DNA of 64,000 nucleotides, taken from Taklimakanibacter deserti (GTDB taxonomy: Bacteria; Pseudomonadota; Alphaproteobacteria; Rhizobiales; Aestuariivirgaceae). Below, one piece after another: positions 42,459 to 51,427 of the stretch (position 1 is its first letter; every line of letters begins with the position of its first letter). The position numbers and the translations under genes were made by a program. The notes under the pieces were generated by a model. The model worked only from the letters and a program-made list of their open reading frames with translations. It made no database searches and had not been told where the DNA came from. The stretch is taken from the NCBI GenBank assembly GCA_003574785.1, contig QORU01000015.1, forward strand, positions 1 to 64,000, given 5' to 3'.

Positions 42459-43352
42459 CTATTCCGGAAGGCGGCGCAATTCGTGGCAGGAGCAGTGAAC
42501 CCCGCCGCCGCCTTGCGCGAACATGTCGTAGTCGACGGCGACCACCTCGAATCCGGCGGCCTTGAGATCGCGGTTCACATTCACATTGTGGCTCATCGAC
42601 AGGACGCGCTTCTTGCCGAGGCTGACGACATTGCCGCCGAGCTTCACGCAGTCGGCATAGGCGACCGTGATGACCTCGATCTTGTGCCGCTTCTTCATAT
42701 AGTCGAGCGCATAGGGCTGCAGCGCATCCTCGCAGACCAGCGCCAGGCCCTGTTCGAGCATGACGACGACCGCATCCATATGCACGAATTGCGGCGGTAT
42801 CGGCGCGATGAGAACCTCCCAGCCCTTTTCCTTGAGCCAGCTCTGGACCTGTTCGGCGCCTTCCTTGCTCGAGCGGTCGCCCGACCAGCCGAGCAGCGCC
42901 ACGCCGGGCTTGAGGATGACGAAATCGCCGCCTTCGAAATGCCCGGCGGTCACCCATTTCCAGATCGGGATCCCCGCCTTGCGGTAGAATTCGGAAGCCA
43001 CGGCATAATCGCGCCGCCGCGGCGGCGTCTGAATGGAGGCGATGACGGCGCCCCACGGCGTCATGAAGCTCGAATCGCGCGTGAACACGCTCGACGGCAG
43101 GCCCTCGTCGGCGTCGGCGAAGTGACAGCGTATGCCGGCCTTCTCATAGGCATCCACCATCTCGCGATGCTGGCGCATCGCTTTCTGCTTGTCGAAGCGA
43201 TAGCCCATCTGATCCTGATTGGCGAAGGTCACCGCCGATATGGAATTGAGCGGCACCCAGCGGAAATGATCGGGCTTGCCGAGCAGGACGTCGGTCAGTT
43301 CGCCGGTCTGGGCGGTGACGCCCCAGGCAATCGCGCCGCTCGCTCCATCCAT
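42459..43352 (-). CDS. Arginine deiminase/DDAH-like amidino hydrolase
   Basis: A 297-residue enzyme of the guanidino-group-modifying superfamily (penteins). Motifs: FTRDSSFMT, the acidic GHFEGGDF, the catalytic-histidine region HMDAVVVML and the nucleophile C287 in GGGVHCSCHEL. Members hydrolyse arginine, methylarginines or agmatine, or transfer amidino groups. The length fits DDAH or short arginine deiminases rather than the ~400-residue ArcA. GGGGAG is 8 bases upstream. It is the first gene of a likely two-gene operon with the binding protein and is divergent from a LysR regulator. Confidence 0.83.
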   Translation of the reverse strand: MDGASGAIAWGVTAQTGELTDVLLGKPDHFRWVPLNSISAVTFANQDQMGYRFDKQKAMRQHREMVDAYEKAGIRCHFADADEGLPSSVFTRDSSFMTPWGAVIASIQTPPRRRDYAVASEFYRKAGIPIWKWVTAGHFEGGDFVILKPGVALLGWSGDRSSKEGAEQVQSWLKEKGWEVLIAPIPPQFVHMDAVVVMLEQGLALVCEDALQPYALDYMKKRHKIEVITVAYADCVKLGGNVVSLGKKRVLSMSHNVNVNRDLKAAGFEVVAVDYDMFAQGGGGVHCSCHELRRLPE

Positions 43353-43436
43353 GTATTTTCTCCCCGCATATGTTGAGTTGAATTATTATTGGCGATGCTC
43401 CCATTATTGGTTTCGGTTGCAAATGGAGAATTGTTC

Positions 43437-43469
43437 TGCCCTAATATGAAATAAATTCACAATAGGGCA
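43437..43469. promoter_or_regulatory. Inverted repeat TGCCCTA-N19-TAGGGCA
   Basis: Arms at 43437-43443 and 43463-43469 in the 126-base divergent region between the deiminase-like and LysR genes, ending 9 bases before the LysR ATG. Direct repeats ATTATTGG are also present at 43385 and 43403. Candidate LysR operator. Confidence 0.5.
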
Positions 43470-43478
43470 ATCGCGATC

Positions 43479-44381
43479 ATGTCCCGCCAGATCAAGCGAA
43501 GCCGTTTGCCGCTGACCGCGCTGCGCGCCTTCGAGGCGGCGGCGCGCCACCGCAACCTGCTGCGCGCCGCCGATGAGCTGGCGGTGACCCACGGCGCCGT
43601 CTCGCATCAGATCCGCAGTCTCGAGACGGAGCTCAAGGCGCCGCTCTTCGACCGGAGGCGGCGGCCGATCGAGCTCACCCAGGCCGGCGAGCAGCTGCTG
43701 GCCGCCGTCCATGAGTCCTTCGAGCGGTTGACGCGCGTGGCGAGCGCCATCCAGAATGGCGAGATCGAAGGCGAGATCACGCTCTCCTGCGTGCCGGGCC
43801 TCGCCGCCAACTGGCTCGTCCCGCGTCTCGGCCGGTTCCTGTCGCTGCATGCCAATGTCGCCGTCCATGTCGTGACCGAATATTGGCGCCATCCGAAGAT
43901 CGCCGATCAGTCGGATCTCGCCATCGCCTATGGCAGCGCCGAGCATCCCGGACGGCGCGTGGTGCGCCTGGCGCATGCGGAATTCTTCCCGGTCTGCAGC
44001 CCGGCGCTGCGCCAGCGCAAACCGGCGCTCCGGCGGCCGCAGGATATCGCCAGCCACACGCTGCTTCATGAATATACGGACGAGGCATGGTCACGCTGGC
44101 TTGCCGCAGCGGGGCTTGCCGGTCTCAAGCCCGCGCGCAATGTGTATTTCGACGGCGCGCATTTGTCGCTCGAGGCGGCGCGCGCCGGCTATGGCATCGC
44201 CATGGGCGACCTGGCGACGGTTCGCGACGATCTGGCCGAGCGGCGGCTGGTCAGGCTGTTTGAGCAGACAGTGCCGGCGGCCTTCCCCTATTACCTCGTG
44301 GCCCCACCCGAAGCCGAGCAGCCGGCCGCGGCGCGGGCCCTGGAGCAATGGCTCGTCGCCGAGTTCGCCAAGGAGATGTAG
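43479..44381 (+). CDS. LysR-family regulator (GcvA-like)
   Basis: A 300-residue transcription factor. The N-terminal winged HTH is LTALRAFEAAARHRNLLRAA...VTHGAVSHQIRSLE in outline, with DRRRRPIELTQAGEQLL as the wing; the effector domain follows. The GcvA subgroup is suggested by the RLPLTALRAFEAAARH start. It is divergent from the deiminase-like gene and is its probable activator. Effector unknown. Confidence 0.88.
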   Translation: MSRQIKRSRLPLTALRAFEAAARHRNLLRAADELAVTHGAVSHQIRSLETELKAPLFDRRRRPIELTQAGEQLLAAVHESFERLTRVASAIQNGEIEGEITLSCVPGLAANWLVPRLGRFLSLHANVAVHVVTEYWRHPKIADQSDLAIAYGSAEHPGRRVVRLAHAEFFPVCSPALRQRKPALRRPQDIASHTLLHEYTDEAWSRWLAAAGLAGLKPARNVYFDGAHLSLEAARAGYGIAMGDLATVRDDLAERRLVRLFEQTVPAAFPYYLVAPPEAEQPAAARALEQWLVAEFAKEM

Positions 44382-44390
44382 CTCATAGCC

Positions 44391-45086
44391 TCACGCCGCT
44401 GCCGGCCTGAGATGCGCCGACAACCGATATTCGATAAGGCCGAGGATGCGGGTGATCAGGAAATTGAGCGCCAGATAGATGGCGCCGGCGCAGGCGAAGA
44501 CCTCGATGGCGCGATAGGTTTGCGAGATGATGCCATGGGCGATGCCGGTGATCTCCATCAGCGTGATGATCGAGGCGAGCGAGGTGCCCTTGACCATCAG
44601 GATGATCTCATTGCCGTAGGCCGGCAGCGCCTGGCGCAGCGCCACCGGCATGATGATCCGTCGCAGCACCAGGAAGGGCGACATGCCGGCCGCTTGCGCC
44701 GCTTCCACCTGGCCCTTCGGCACCGATCCCAGCCCGCCGCGGATGATCTCGCTGCCATAGGCCGCGGTATTGAGGGTGAGCGCCAGGATGGCGCACCAAT
44801 AGGGCTCGCGGAACAGTCCCCACAGGCCCAACGCCTGCAGGGAGGGGCGGAACTGGCCGAGGCCATAATAGATGAGGAAGATCTGGACGAGGAGCGGCGT
44901 GCCGCGGAAGAGGGCGACGAAGCTCCGGATAGGCCAGTCGATGACCGGCATTTCAAGGCGCCGCGCCAGAGCGAGGAGGAAAGCCAGAATGGCACCATAG
45001 AGGATCGAGAAACCGGCAAGCTGCAAGGTCAATGGCAGGCCGGCCAGCAGCTTGGGAATGATCTCGGCGAAGAAGCTCACATCCAT
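44391..45086 (-). CDS. Amino-acid ABC permease (HisM/ArtM type)
   Basis: A 231-residue permease of the polar amino-acid family with five helices. It has LLVQIFLIYYGLGQF and the coupling loop GSVPKGQVEAAQAAGMSPFL. Its start overlaps the stop of the HisQ-type gene (TGATG). Last gene of the operon; no ATPase gene follows, the next gene downstream is the convergent LysR. Confidence 0.9.
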   Translation of the reverse strand: MDVSFFAEIIPKLLAGLPLTLQLAGFSILYGAILAFLLALARRLEMPVIDWPIRSFVALFRGTPLLVQIFLIYYGLGQFRPSLQALGLWGLFREPYWCAILALTLNTAAYGSEIIRGGLGSVPKGQVEAAQAAGMSPFLVLRRIIMPVALRQALPAYGNEIILMVKGTSLASIITLMEITGIAHGIISQTYRAIEVFACAGAIYLALNFLITRILGLIEYRLSAHLRPAAA

Positions 45087-45796
45087 CAGCCGCTCCTGAA
45101 GCCGCGCGCGGTCAGGCGCTCGGCCTTCCCAAAGAAAACCCCGGTTGCGGAGGCGATGGCGAAATAGAGGAGGGCGGCGGCGATATAGAAAATGAAGGGC
45201 TGGCGCGTCGATCCGGCGCCGATCTGCGCCTGACGCATCAATTCGATGAGCCCGATGACCGAGATCAGGGCCGAGTCCTTGAGCACCAATTGCCAGACAT
45301 TGCCGAGCCCGGGAAGGGCATGACGCAAGAGCTGCGGTGCGACGATGCGCCGGAGCATCAGGAGTCTCGTCATGCCGAAGGCCTGGGCTGAATCGAACTG
45401 GCCTTTTTCGACGGCGAGATAGGCGCCGCGATAGGCTTCCGCCTGATAGGCGCCTGAGATGATGCCGAGCGCCACCGTCCCGGTGGCGAAGGCCGGCAGC
45501 CCGAGAAAGCCTTGCGCGCCGAACCAGTGGCCCACAGCGGTGAGCGCCAGGCTGCCGCCGAAATAGAGGAAATAGATGGTGAGGAGATCGGGAACGCCCC
45601 TGAACACCGTCGCATAGGCATCGGCGATGAGGCTGAGGAAGAGCCTGCCGCTCAATCGCGCCGCCGCCGCGAGAGCGCCTAAAAGAGCGCCCAGCGCGAA
45701 GCCCGCGACCGAGAGGGCAAGCGTGACCGCGGCGGCCTTGAGCAGCGCCAGAGCCCAGCCCTCACCGCCGAAGCCGAGCAGCCCTAATCCATCCAC
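45086..45796 (-). CDS. Amino-acid ABC permease (HisQ/ArtQ type)
   Basis: A 236-residue permease partner of the HisM-type subunit. It carries FRGVPDLLTIYFLYFGG and the loop GAYLAVEKGQFDSAQAFGM. It lies 11 bases after the binding-protein gene. The pair would form the membrane channel of a cationic or opine-type amino-acid importer. Confidence 0.9.
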   Translation of the reverse strand: MDGLGLLGFGGEGWALALLKAAAVTLALSVAGFALGALLGALAAAARLSGRLFLSLIADAYATVFRGVPDLLTIYFLYFGGSLALTAVGHWFGAQGFLGLPAFATGTVALGIISGAYQAEAYRGAYLAVEKGQFDSAQAFGMTRLLMLRRIVAPQLLRHALPGLGNVWQLVLKDSALISVIGLIELMRQAQIGAGSTRQPFIFYIAAALLYFAIASATGVFFGKAERLTARGFRSG

Positions 45797-45807
45797 GCCT
45801 CAAAACC

Positions 45808-46641
45808 TTACTTCGCCGGCGTCACATCCGCTTTCAGCCATTTGAGCGACAGCGTCTTGATCGTGCCATCGGCAATGGCCTCGTCGATCGCCTTGTTGAG
45901 CTTGTCCTTGAGGGCCTTGTCTTCCTTGCGCAGGCCCGCTCCCGTGCCGCGGCCGAAGAGGCCGGCATAGAAGCCCGGACCGGCGACGGCATAATTGGCG
46001 TATTCGGGCTTGGCCATTGTCGCGGCGAGCGCCGTCTGCTGCGCGAAGATACCGTCGATGCGCCCGGCGGCGAGATCGAGATCATGCTGCTCGGTGGTCT
46101 TGTATTCGCGGACCTCGACCGTGTCGCCGAAATAGGTTTTCACGAATTCGAGATTGACGGTCGCGGCCTGCGCGCCGATCACCTTGCCTTTGAGCATGGG
46201 CTTCATCTTCTCGATCGCCGCCTTGGCCTTGGCTTCGTCGGCGAGCGAAATTTTCTCGGCGGCAAGCCCGGCGAGCGGGCTGTCCTTGGCGACGGCGAAG
46301 CCCGCCGGATCGACGGCATAGGGCTGTGTGAAGTCGATGACTTCGAGCCGCTTGTCGGTGATGTACATGCTGGCCATGATCACGTCGAACTTGCCGACGG
46401 TCAAAGCCGGGATGAGGCCGTCCCAGTCCTGGGTCACCACCGTGCATTCGATCTTCATGCGCCCGCAGAGATTCTGCGCGAGCTCGACCTCCATGCCGTC
46501 GGGCTTGCCGTCGGCGGTGGTGAAGTTCCACGGCGCATAGGCGCCTTCCGTCGCGATGGTGATCTTCTCTTGCGCGGCGGCGGGCGACAGCGCCGCCATC
46601 GCGAGCCCTAAGCCCAGGCACGCCGTCGATAGTATCCTCAT
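45808..46641 (-). CDS. Amino-acid ABC substrate-binding protein (HisJ/ArgT type)
   Basis: A 277-residue periplasmic family 3 binding protein. A Sec signal is present (ending SPAAAQE). The mature part shows TIATEGAYAPWNFTTADGK, GMEVELAQNLCGRM, CTVVTQDWDGLIPAL and ASMYITDKRLEVIDF, typical of Lys/Arg/Orn/His/octopine binders. Two ATGs are adjacent; 46641 is preferred because the GGGAGG site is only two bases from 46644. It lies 34 bases after the GntR gene. Confidence 0.9.
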   Translation of the reverse strand: MRILSTACLGLGLAMAALSPAAAQEKITIATEGAYAPWNFTTADGKPDGMEVELAQNLCGRMKIECTVVTQDWDGLIPALTVGKFDVIMASMYITDKRLEVIDFTQPYAVDPAGFAVAKDSPLAGLAAEKISLADEAKAKAAIEKMKPMLKGKVIGAQAATVNLEFVKTYFGDTVEVREYKTTEQHDLDLAAGRIDGIFAQQTALAATMAKPEYANYAVAGPGFYAGLFGRGTGAGLRKEDKALKDKLNKAIDEAIADGTIKTLSLKWLKADVTPAK

Positions 46642-46675
46642 CATGTCCTCCCTGTTGCCGCGGCTTTTCGCCTTG

Positions 46676-47341
46676 TCAGTACTTCTTCTTGCTGGCGAAC
46701 TCGGCCAGCATCGGCGCCGTGCCGAGAATATGGTTACGCATCACCGTCTCGGCATGATCGGCATCGCCGCTGCGCAAGGCGTCGATGACGATGCGGTGCT
46801 CCTGCTCGGCGCTGAGCGGCTTCGCGGCATAATCGAACCAGATGCGCAAATAGGGCTCGATCACCACATGCAATTGCACGATCTGGCGGATGAGCTTCGG
46901 CCGGCCGCTGAGCGTGACGATCTGGCTGTGGAATTCCTGATGCCGCGCCACCCAGTCGCCGCTGCCGCTCAAGCCGCTCTCCTCCATCCTGCCAAGGATG
47001 CGCTCGAGCTCGCCCAAAACCTCGCCGCCGATCCGGGGCATCGCCAGGCGCACGGCGAGACCTTCGAGCACCGAGCGGATCTCGAAGGTCTCGTAGATCT
47101 CGTCGAGCGACAGGCCGGCGACGATGCAGCCGCGATTGGGCCTGATGGTCACGAGGCCGTCCGCAGCGAGGCGCTGGAAGGCTTCCCTGACCGGCATGCG
47201 GCTCATGCCGAGCTCGATCGCGATCTCTTCCGGGATCAGCCGGTCGCCGGCGCGGTAGCGGCCGAAGCGGATGGCGGAATGCAAATGCAGATAGGCTTCC
47301 TGCTCGGCGGTCGCCGGCGCAGGTGAAACGACCTGGGACAC
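46676..47341 (-). CDS. GntR-family (FCD) transcriptional regulator
   Basis: A 221-residue regulator. The winged HTH is in IPEEIAIELGMSRMPVREAF and ADGLVTIRPNRGCIVAGL. The C-terminal all-helical FCD ligand domain follows (YETFEIRSVLEGLAVRLA, HQEFHSQIVTLSGRP, MRNHILGT). I choose the GTG at 47341, which has GAGGA 3-4 bases upstream and lies just after a probable operator; the in-frame ATG at 47398 would place the operator inside the gene. First gene of the amino-acid ABC operon and its likely autoregulated controller. Confidence 0.85.
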   Translation of the reverse strand: MSQVVSPAPATAEQEAYLHLHSAIRFGRYRAGDRLIPEEIAIELGMSRMPVREAFQRLAADGLVTIRPNRGCIVAGLSLDEIYETFEIRSVLEGLAVRLAMPRIGGEVLGELERILGRMEESGLSGSGDWVARHQEFHSQIVTLSGRPKLIRQIVQLHVVIEPYLRIWFDYAAKPLSAEQEHRIVIDALRSGDADHAETVMRNHILGTAPMLAEFASKKKY

Positions 47342-47364
47342 GTTTCCTCGCTGGATATTTGTAT

Positions 47365-47378
47365 TTGTGTATCCACAA
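47365..47378. promoter_or_regulatory. TTGTGTATCCACAA palindrome, GntR operator candidate
   Basis: TTGTG and CACAA arms around TATC form a perfect inverted repeat 24 bases upstream of the GTG start of the GntR gene. It matches the TNGTNNNACNA-like sites of the FadR/FCD group. Confidence 0.6.
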
Positions 47379-47474
47379 CTACAGCCTGCTTTCGGCACAG
47401 AGTCAAGCAGGCGCCGCCCCTCTCGGGACGGCGCTCACGGGATAGGCCGGTGATGGCTTGAACGGGCCGGATTT

Positions 47475-48560
47475 TCAGCCGTGATCGCGCACGGCGTGGA
47501 AGATCTTGCCGGCGGGCTCGTTGATGCCCTTGAGATAGAAGGATTCGAAATCCCCGGCGCCGGAATTCTGGATGAGCATGATGGTGGTGCCGGTCTTCTC
47601 GTCGCGGCCCATGATGCTGGTATGGCCCGGGATCTGGCCGAGATGGCCTTTGACGTCGATATCGCCATAGCGCATGACCAGCACGCCATGGCCATTGGCG
47701 ACGGTGTTCGATCCTGGGAACTGCGCCGGCTTGATATTGTCCTTCATCTCGGCGAGCTGCTTGCGCCCGAGAATGCGTCCGTCGAACAGAGCATTGAGGA
47801 AGGTCACCACGTCGCGCGGCGTCGAGACCATGTCGCCCGCCGCATTGGCGCCCGACAAGGGGAACCATTCGGTCGAATCCCACACGCCCTCGACCGGAGC
47901 GCCCGCACCGCTCACATCCCATTGCGGCTTGTCGTCATCGTCATTGTGCATGTAGCCGCGCGCCTCGCGCGCCTTGGGGAATTTCTCGTCGGTTCCGACC
48001 CAGGTGTCGTTCATGCCGAGCGGCGTGAAGATGCGCCGGCGCAGATGATCGGAATAGGGCTTGCCGGTCTCATGCGCGATGATGAGGCCCGACAATACAT
48101 AGCCGGTGTTGGAATATTCCATGCCGTGCCACGGCTCCTTCTGGACGCCGTGCTTGAAGGCGAAATCGACGACCTCCTGGCCCGTCCACACCTTGTCCGA
48201 GATCATCGGCATCGCGGTCTCGAAATCAGGGAGGCCGCTCCTGTGATTGAGCAGGATGCGCACCGGCATCTTGTCGCCCTTGGGGATCTTGGGGAACCAG
48301 CGGGTGATCGGCTCGTCGAGATCCACCTTGCCGTCCTCGACCAGGAGATGGAGACCGGTGGCGATGAAGCTCTTGGTGCAGCTCGCGATGCGGAACAGAT
48401 GGTCGCCGCGCAGCGGCGTCTTCTTGAACTTGTCGGCGAGCCCGCTCTGATAGAGAGCGATGTCCTTGCCCGGCCGCCCGACCGCCAGCGACAGGCCGAC
48501 GACGCCGCGCTTCACATGATCATCGAGGATGGTCTGGATTTTCTTGTCGAGTTCGCTCAT
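47475..48560 (-). CDS. Serine beta-lactamase-family hydrolase (S12), cytoplasmic
   Basis: A 361-residue protein of the class C beta-lactamase/DD-peptidase/D-aminopeptidase family. The nucleophile is S60 in S60-C-T-K63, the second motif Y149-S-N151, and a GHLG in place of KTG near residue 310. No signal peptide, unlike exported beta-lactamases. The start overlaps the stop of the upstream Dpp ATPase gene by four bases (ATGA), so it is translationally coupled to the peptide importer. An intracellular D-aminopeptidase or esterase acting on imported peptides fits the context; this is inference. Confidence 0.85.
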   Translation of the reverse strand: MSELDKKIQTILDDHVKRGVVGLSLAVGRPGKDIALYQSGLADKFKKTPLRGDHLFRIASCTKSFIATGLHLLVEDGKVDLDEPITRWFPKIPKGDKMPVRILLNHRSGLPDFETAMPMISDKVWTGQEVVDFAFKHGVQKEPWHGMEYSNTGYVLSGLIIAHETGKPYSDHLRRRIFTPLGMNDTWVGTDEKFPKAREARGYMHNDDDDKPQWDVSGAGAPVEGVWDSTEWFPLSGANAAGDMVSTPRDVVTFLNALFDGRILGRKQLAEMKDNIKPAQFPGSNTVANGHGVLVMRYGDIDVKGHLGQIPGHTSIMGRDEKTGTTIMLIQNSGAGDFESFYLKGINEPAGKIFHAVRDHG

Positions 48561-49540
48561 GGCTCTCTCCTTCCCTGAAAAGTAAAATGACAGCGTGACA
48601 TGTGGCCTTCGCCGACCGTCATCTGCGGCGGCTCGGTCTTGCAGATTTCCTGCGCCATGGCGCAGCGCGTCCTGAACCGGCAGCCGGTCGGAATATTGAG
48701 CGGGCTCGGTATGTCGCCCTGGGTGACGGGCTGGCGCTGGCGCTTGGTGAGCTCCATCTTCGGCACCGCGCTCAACAGCGCCCGCGTGTAAGGGTGCCGC
48801 GGATCGTCGAAGATCGCCTTGGCCGGCCCCGTCTCCATGATCTGGCCGAGATACATGACCGCGATATGGTCGGACATGTGGCGCACGACGCCGAGCTCAT
48901 GGGCGATGAACAGCATGGTGAGGCCGAGCTCCTGGCGCAGGTCGGAGAGGAGATTGAGGATCTGCGCCTGGATGGAGACATCGAGGGCTGCGACCGGCTC
49001 GTCGAGAACCAGGAACACCGGCCTGACCGCGAGCGCCCGCGCCAGCCCGGCGCGCTGGCGCTGGCCGCCCGACAATTCGCGCGGCCGGCGCTCGGCCATG
49101 GCGCCGGGCAGGCCGACGAGCGACAAGAGGCGCCGCACCTCCTGCGGCACCTCGGCCTTGGCGACGATATTGTGGAAGGAGAGCACTTCGGCAATGGCGG
49201 TGCCGATGGTGAGGCGCGGATTGAGCGAGGAATAGGGATCCTGGAACACCATCTGCAGGCGCCGCCTGAGCTTGTCGCGTTGGACGATGGGCTCGCCTTC
49301 GAAGCTGATCGTTCCGCGCACCGGCCGGTTGAGCCCGAGAATGGCCCGGCCGATGGTCGATTTGCCGCTGCCCGATTCGCCGACGAGCCCCAGCGTCTCG
49401 CCCGCATGGATGGCGAAGGAGACGCCATCGACGGCGCGCACCGCCCGCGGCCGCGCCCCGGTCACGACATCGGTGAGGCTGCGCGGCTTGGCGAATTCGA
49501 CGACGACATCGTCGACCTTGAGTGTCGGGATCGGGCTCAT
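48557..49540 (-). CDS. Dipeptide/oligopeptide ABC ATPase (DppF type)
   Basis: A 327-residue ATP-binding subunit. Walker [13 protein letters not shown]-loop [13 protein letters not shown], signature [17 protein letters not shown], Walker [13 protein letters not shown], and H-loop [10 protein letters not shown]. The C-terminal oligopeptide domain has the four-cysteine cluster region ([20 protein letters not shown]) that holds an iron-sulfur cluster in some relatives. ATGA overlaps with both neighbours show tight coupling. Confidence 0.92.
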   Translation of the reverse strand: MSPIPTLKVDDVVVEFAKPRSLTDVVTGARPRAVRAVDGVSFAIHAGETLGLVGESGSGKSTIGRAILGLNRPVRGTISFEGEPIVQRDKLRRRLQMVFQDPYSSLNPRLTIGTAIAEVLSFHNIVAKAEVPQEVRRLLSLVGLPGAMAERRPRELSGGQRQRAGLARALAVRPVFLVLDEPVAALDVSIQAQILNLLSDLRQELGLTMLFIAHELGVVRHMSDHIAVMYLGQIMETGPAKAIFDDPRHPYTRALLSAVPKMELTKRQRQPVTQGDIPSPLNIPTGCRFRTRCAMAQEICKTEPPQMTVGEGHMSRCHFTFQGRREP

Positions 49541-50544
49541 GAGGCGCGCTTCCGGTCGAGCTCCTCGACCCGTTCGGGAAAGAAGCAGGCTGTCTGGTGA
49601 TTGCCCTGGACGGAGGCCAAGGCGATGGGGCGCTCGCGGCATTCGGCACTGGCGACGGCGCAGCGCTCGGCGAAGGGACAGCCGAGGCCGAGCCTTGCGA
49701 GATCGGGCGGCTGGCCCGGGATCGAGGCGAGTCGCGCGGCCTTGCCATGCACATGCGGGATCGAGCGCAAGAGCCCATGCGTATAGGGATGCGCCGGCCT
49801 TCGGAAGATATCGGCGGTGCGCCCGGTCTCGACGATGTGGCCCGCATACATGACGGCGACGTGGTCGCAGGTTTCCGAGATGACGCTCATGTCATGCGAG
49901 ACGAGGATGATCGCCATGCCCGTCTGGCGCTGCAGCTCCATCAGGAGAGACAGGATCTGGTCCTGGATGGTGACGTCGAGTGCCGTCGTCGGCTCATCGG
50001 CGAGCAGCAATTTGGGCTCGCTCACCATGGCCATGGCGATGACGGCGCGCTGCATCATGCCGCCCGACCACTGATAAGGATAATCATCGACCCTGATCTC
50101 GGGGCTCGCAATGCCGACCCGCTTGAGGACGGCGATGGCCGCCTTGCGCGACTGCGCCCGGCTGAAGCCTTTGTGGACACGCAAGCCTTCGGCGATCTGA
50201 TCGCCGATCGGCCAGACCGGATTGAGGCTGCTCATCGGGTTCTGGAACACCATGGCGATGTCCTGGCCGCGCACCTGGCGCAGATCCTGCGCCGAGGCGG
50301 CAGCGAGATCGCGTCCGGCGAAGCGGATTTCCCGGGCGCGGACAGTGGCCGGCGGCGACGGCAGCAGGCCGAGCAGTGCCCGGCACAGCACCGATTTGCC
50401 GCTGCCCGATTCGCCGACGATGCCGAGCGTCGCCCCTGCATCGACGGTGAGCGACAGCGCATTGTTGGCGATGACGGTGCCGCGTTTCGTCTTGAACTCG
50501 ACGGTGAGGCCGGAAACCGAAAGCAAGGGTGAAGCGGATGTCAT
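49537..50544 (-). CDS. Dipeptide/oligopeptide ABC ATPase (DppD type)
   Basis: A 335-residue ATP-binding subunit paired with the DppF-type one. Walker [12 protein letters not shown]-loop [12 protein letters not shown], signature [17 protein letters not shown], Walker [14 protein letters not shown], and H-loop [10 protein letters not shown]. The C-terminal Cys-containing domain is present ([17 protein letters not shown]). It follows the DppC-type permease by four bases. Confidence 0.92.
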   Translation of the reverse strand: MTSASPLLSVSGLTVEFKTKRGTVIANNALSLTVDAGATLGIVGESGSGKSVLCRALLGLLPSPPATVRAREIRFAGRDLAAASAQDLRQVRGQDIAMVFQNPMSSLNPVWPIGDQIAEGLRVHKGFSRAQSRKAAIAVLKRVGIASPEIRVDDYPYQWSGGMMQRAVIAMAMVSEPKLLLADEPTTALDVTIQDQILSLLMELQRQTGMAIILVSHDMSVISETCDHVAVMYAGHIVETGRTADIFRRPAHPYTHGLLRSIPHVHGKAARLASIPGQPPDLARLGLGCPFAERCAVASAECRERPIALASVQGNHQTACFFPERVEELDRKRAS

Positions 50545-50548
50545 CGGT

Positions 50549-51424
50549 TCAGACCATGGTGTGGTGGCGTTCGCCGAGCCTTTGCGCCAGCCCGTCGCCG
50601 ATCAAGGCGAGCGCGATGCCGGTGACGACAATGGCGAGGCCGGGCAGAGTGGCGATCCACCAGGCCTGGCGCATGAAATCTCGGCCTTCGGCGATCATCG
50701 ATCCCCATTCGGGCAGCGGCGGCTGGATGCCGAGGCCGAGGAAGCTCAAGCCAGAGACCAGGAGGATGTTGAGCACGAAATCCGACGCCGAGAAGACGAT
50801 CGACGAGTTGATCACATTGGGGAGCCCGTGGCGGAAGATGATGCGAGAGCGCGGGAAGCCCAGCACTTCGGCCGCGGTGATGTAGTCCTTGGTGCGCTCG
50901 ACCAGCATCTCGGCGCGCGCCAGGCGCGCATACATGGTCCAGGCCAGGATGAAGATCGAGATGTAGATGTTCTGCACGCCGGGCCCGAGGATCGCCAGGA
51001 TCACGATGATCAGCACCAGGAAGGGAAAGGCCATCGCCACGTCGATGATGCGCATGAGGATGGCATCGAAGCGTCCGCCGACATAGCCGGCATAGGCGCC
51101 GAGCACGACGCCATAGGTCATCGGCACATAGGTGGTGACGACGCCGATGACGAGATCGATGCGGGCGCCATAGAGCACGCGCGAGAAGATGTCGCGTCCG
51201 AGGCTGTCGGTGCCGAAGAGATGCGGGAAGCCCGGCGGCATCAATATGGCGTTGAAATCCTGCTCATAGGGATCGAAGGGTGCGATCCAGGGCGCGAAGA
51301 TTGCGGCGAGCACGATCAGCGCCATGAGGGCGCTGCCGATCTTGAGCGACGGGCTCCAGGAGGCGATCTCGCGGAAAAACCTTTGGCTGAGCGATGCTTG
51401 CGGATGGTAGGCGGTCTCGCTCAT
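50549..51424 (-). CDS. Dipeptide ABC permease (DppC type)
   Basis: A 291-residue permease. The N-terminal polar segment, the HLFGTDSLGRDIFSRVLYGA motif and the coupling loop near TAAEVLGFPRSRIIFRHGLP are those of DppC/OppC. It lies three bases after the DppB-type gene. Confidence 0.92.
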   Translation of the reverse strand: MSETAYHPQASLSQRFFREIASWSPSLKIGSALMALIVLAAIFAPWIAPFDPYEQDFNAILMPPGFPHLFGTDSLGRDIFSRVLYGARIDLVIGVVTTYVPMTYGVVLGAYAGYVGGRFDAILMRIIDVAMAFPFLVLIIVILAILGPGVQNIYISIFILAWTMYARLARAEMLVERTKDYITAAEVLGFPRSRIIFRHGLPNVINSSIVFSASDFVLNILLVSGLSFLGLGIQPPLPEWGSMIAEGRDFMRQAWWIATLPGLAIVVTGIALALIGDGLAQRLGERHHTMV

Positions 51425-51427
51425 GGC

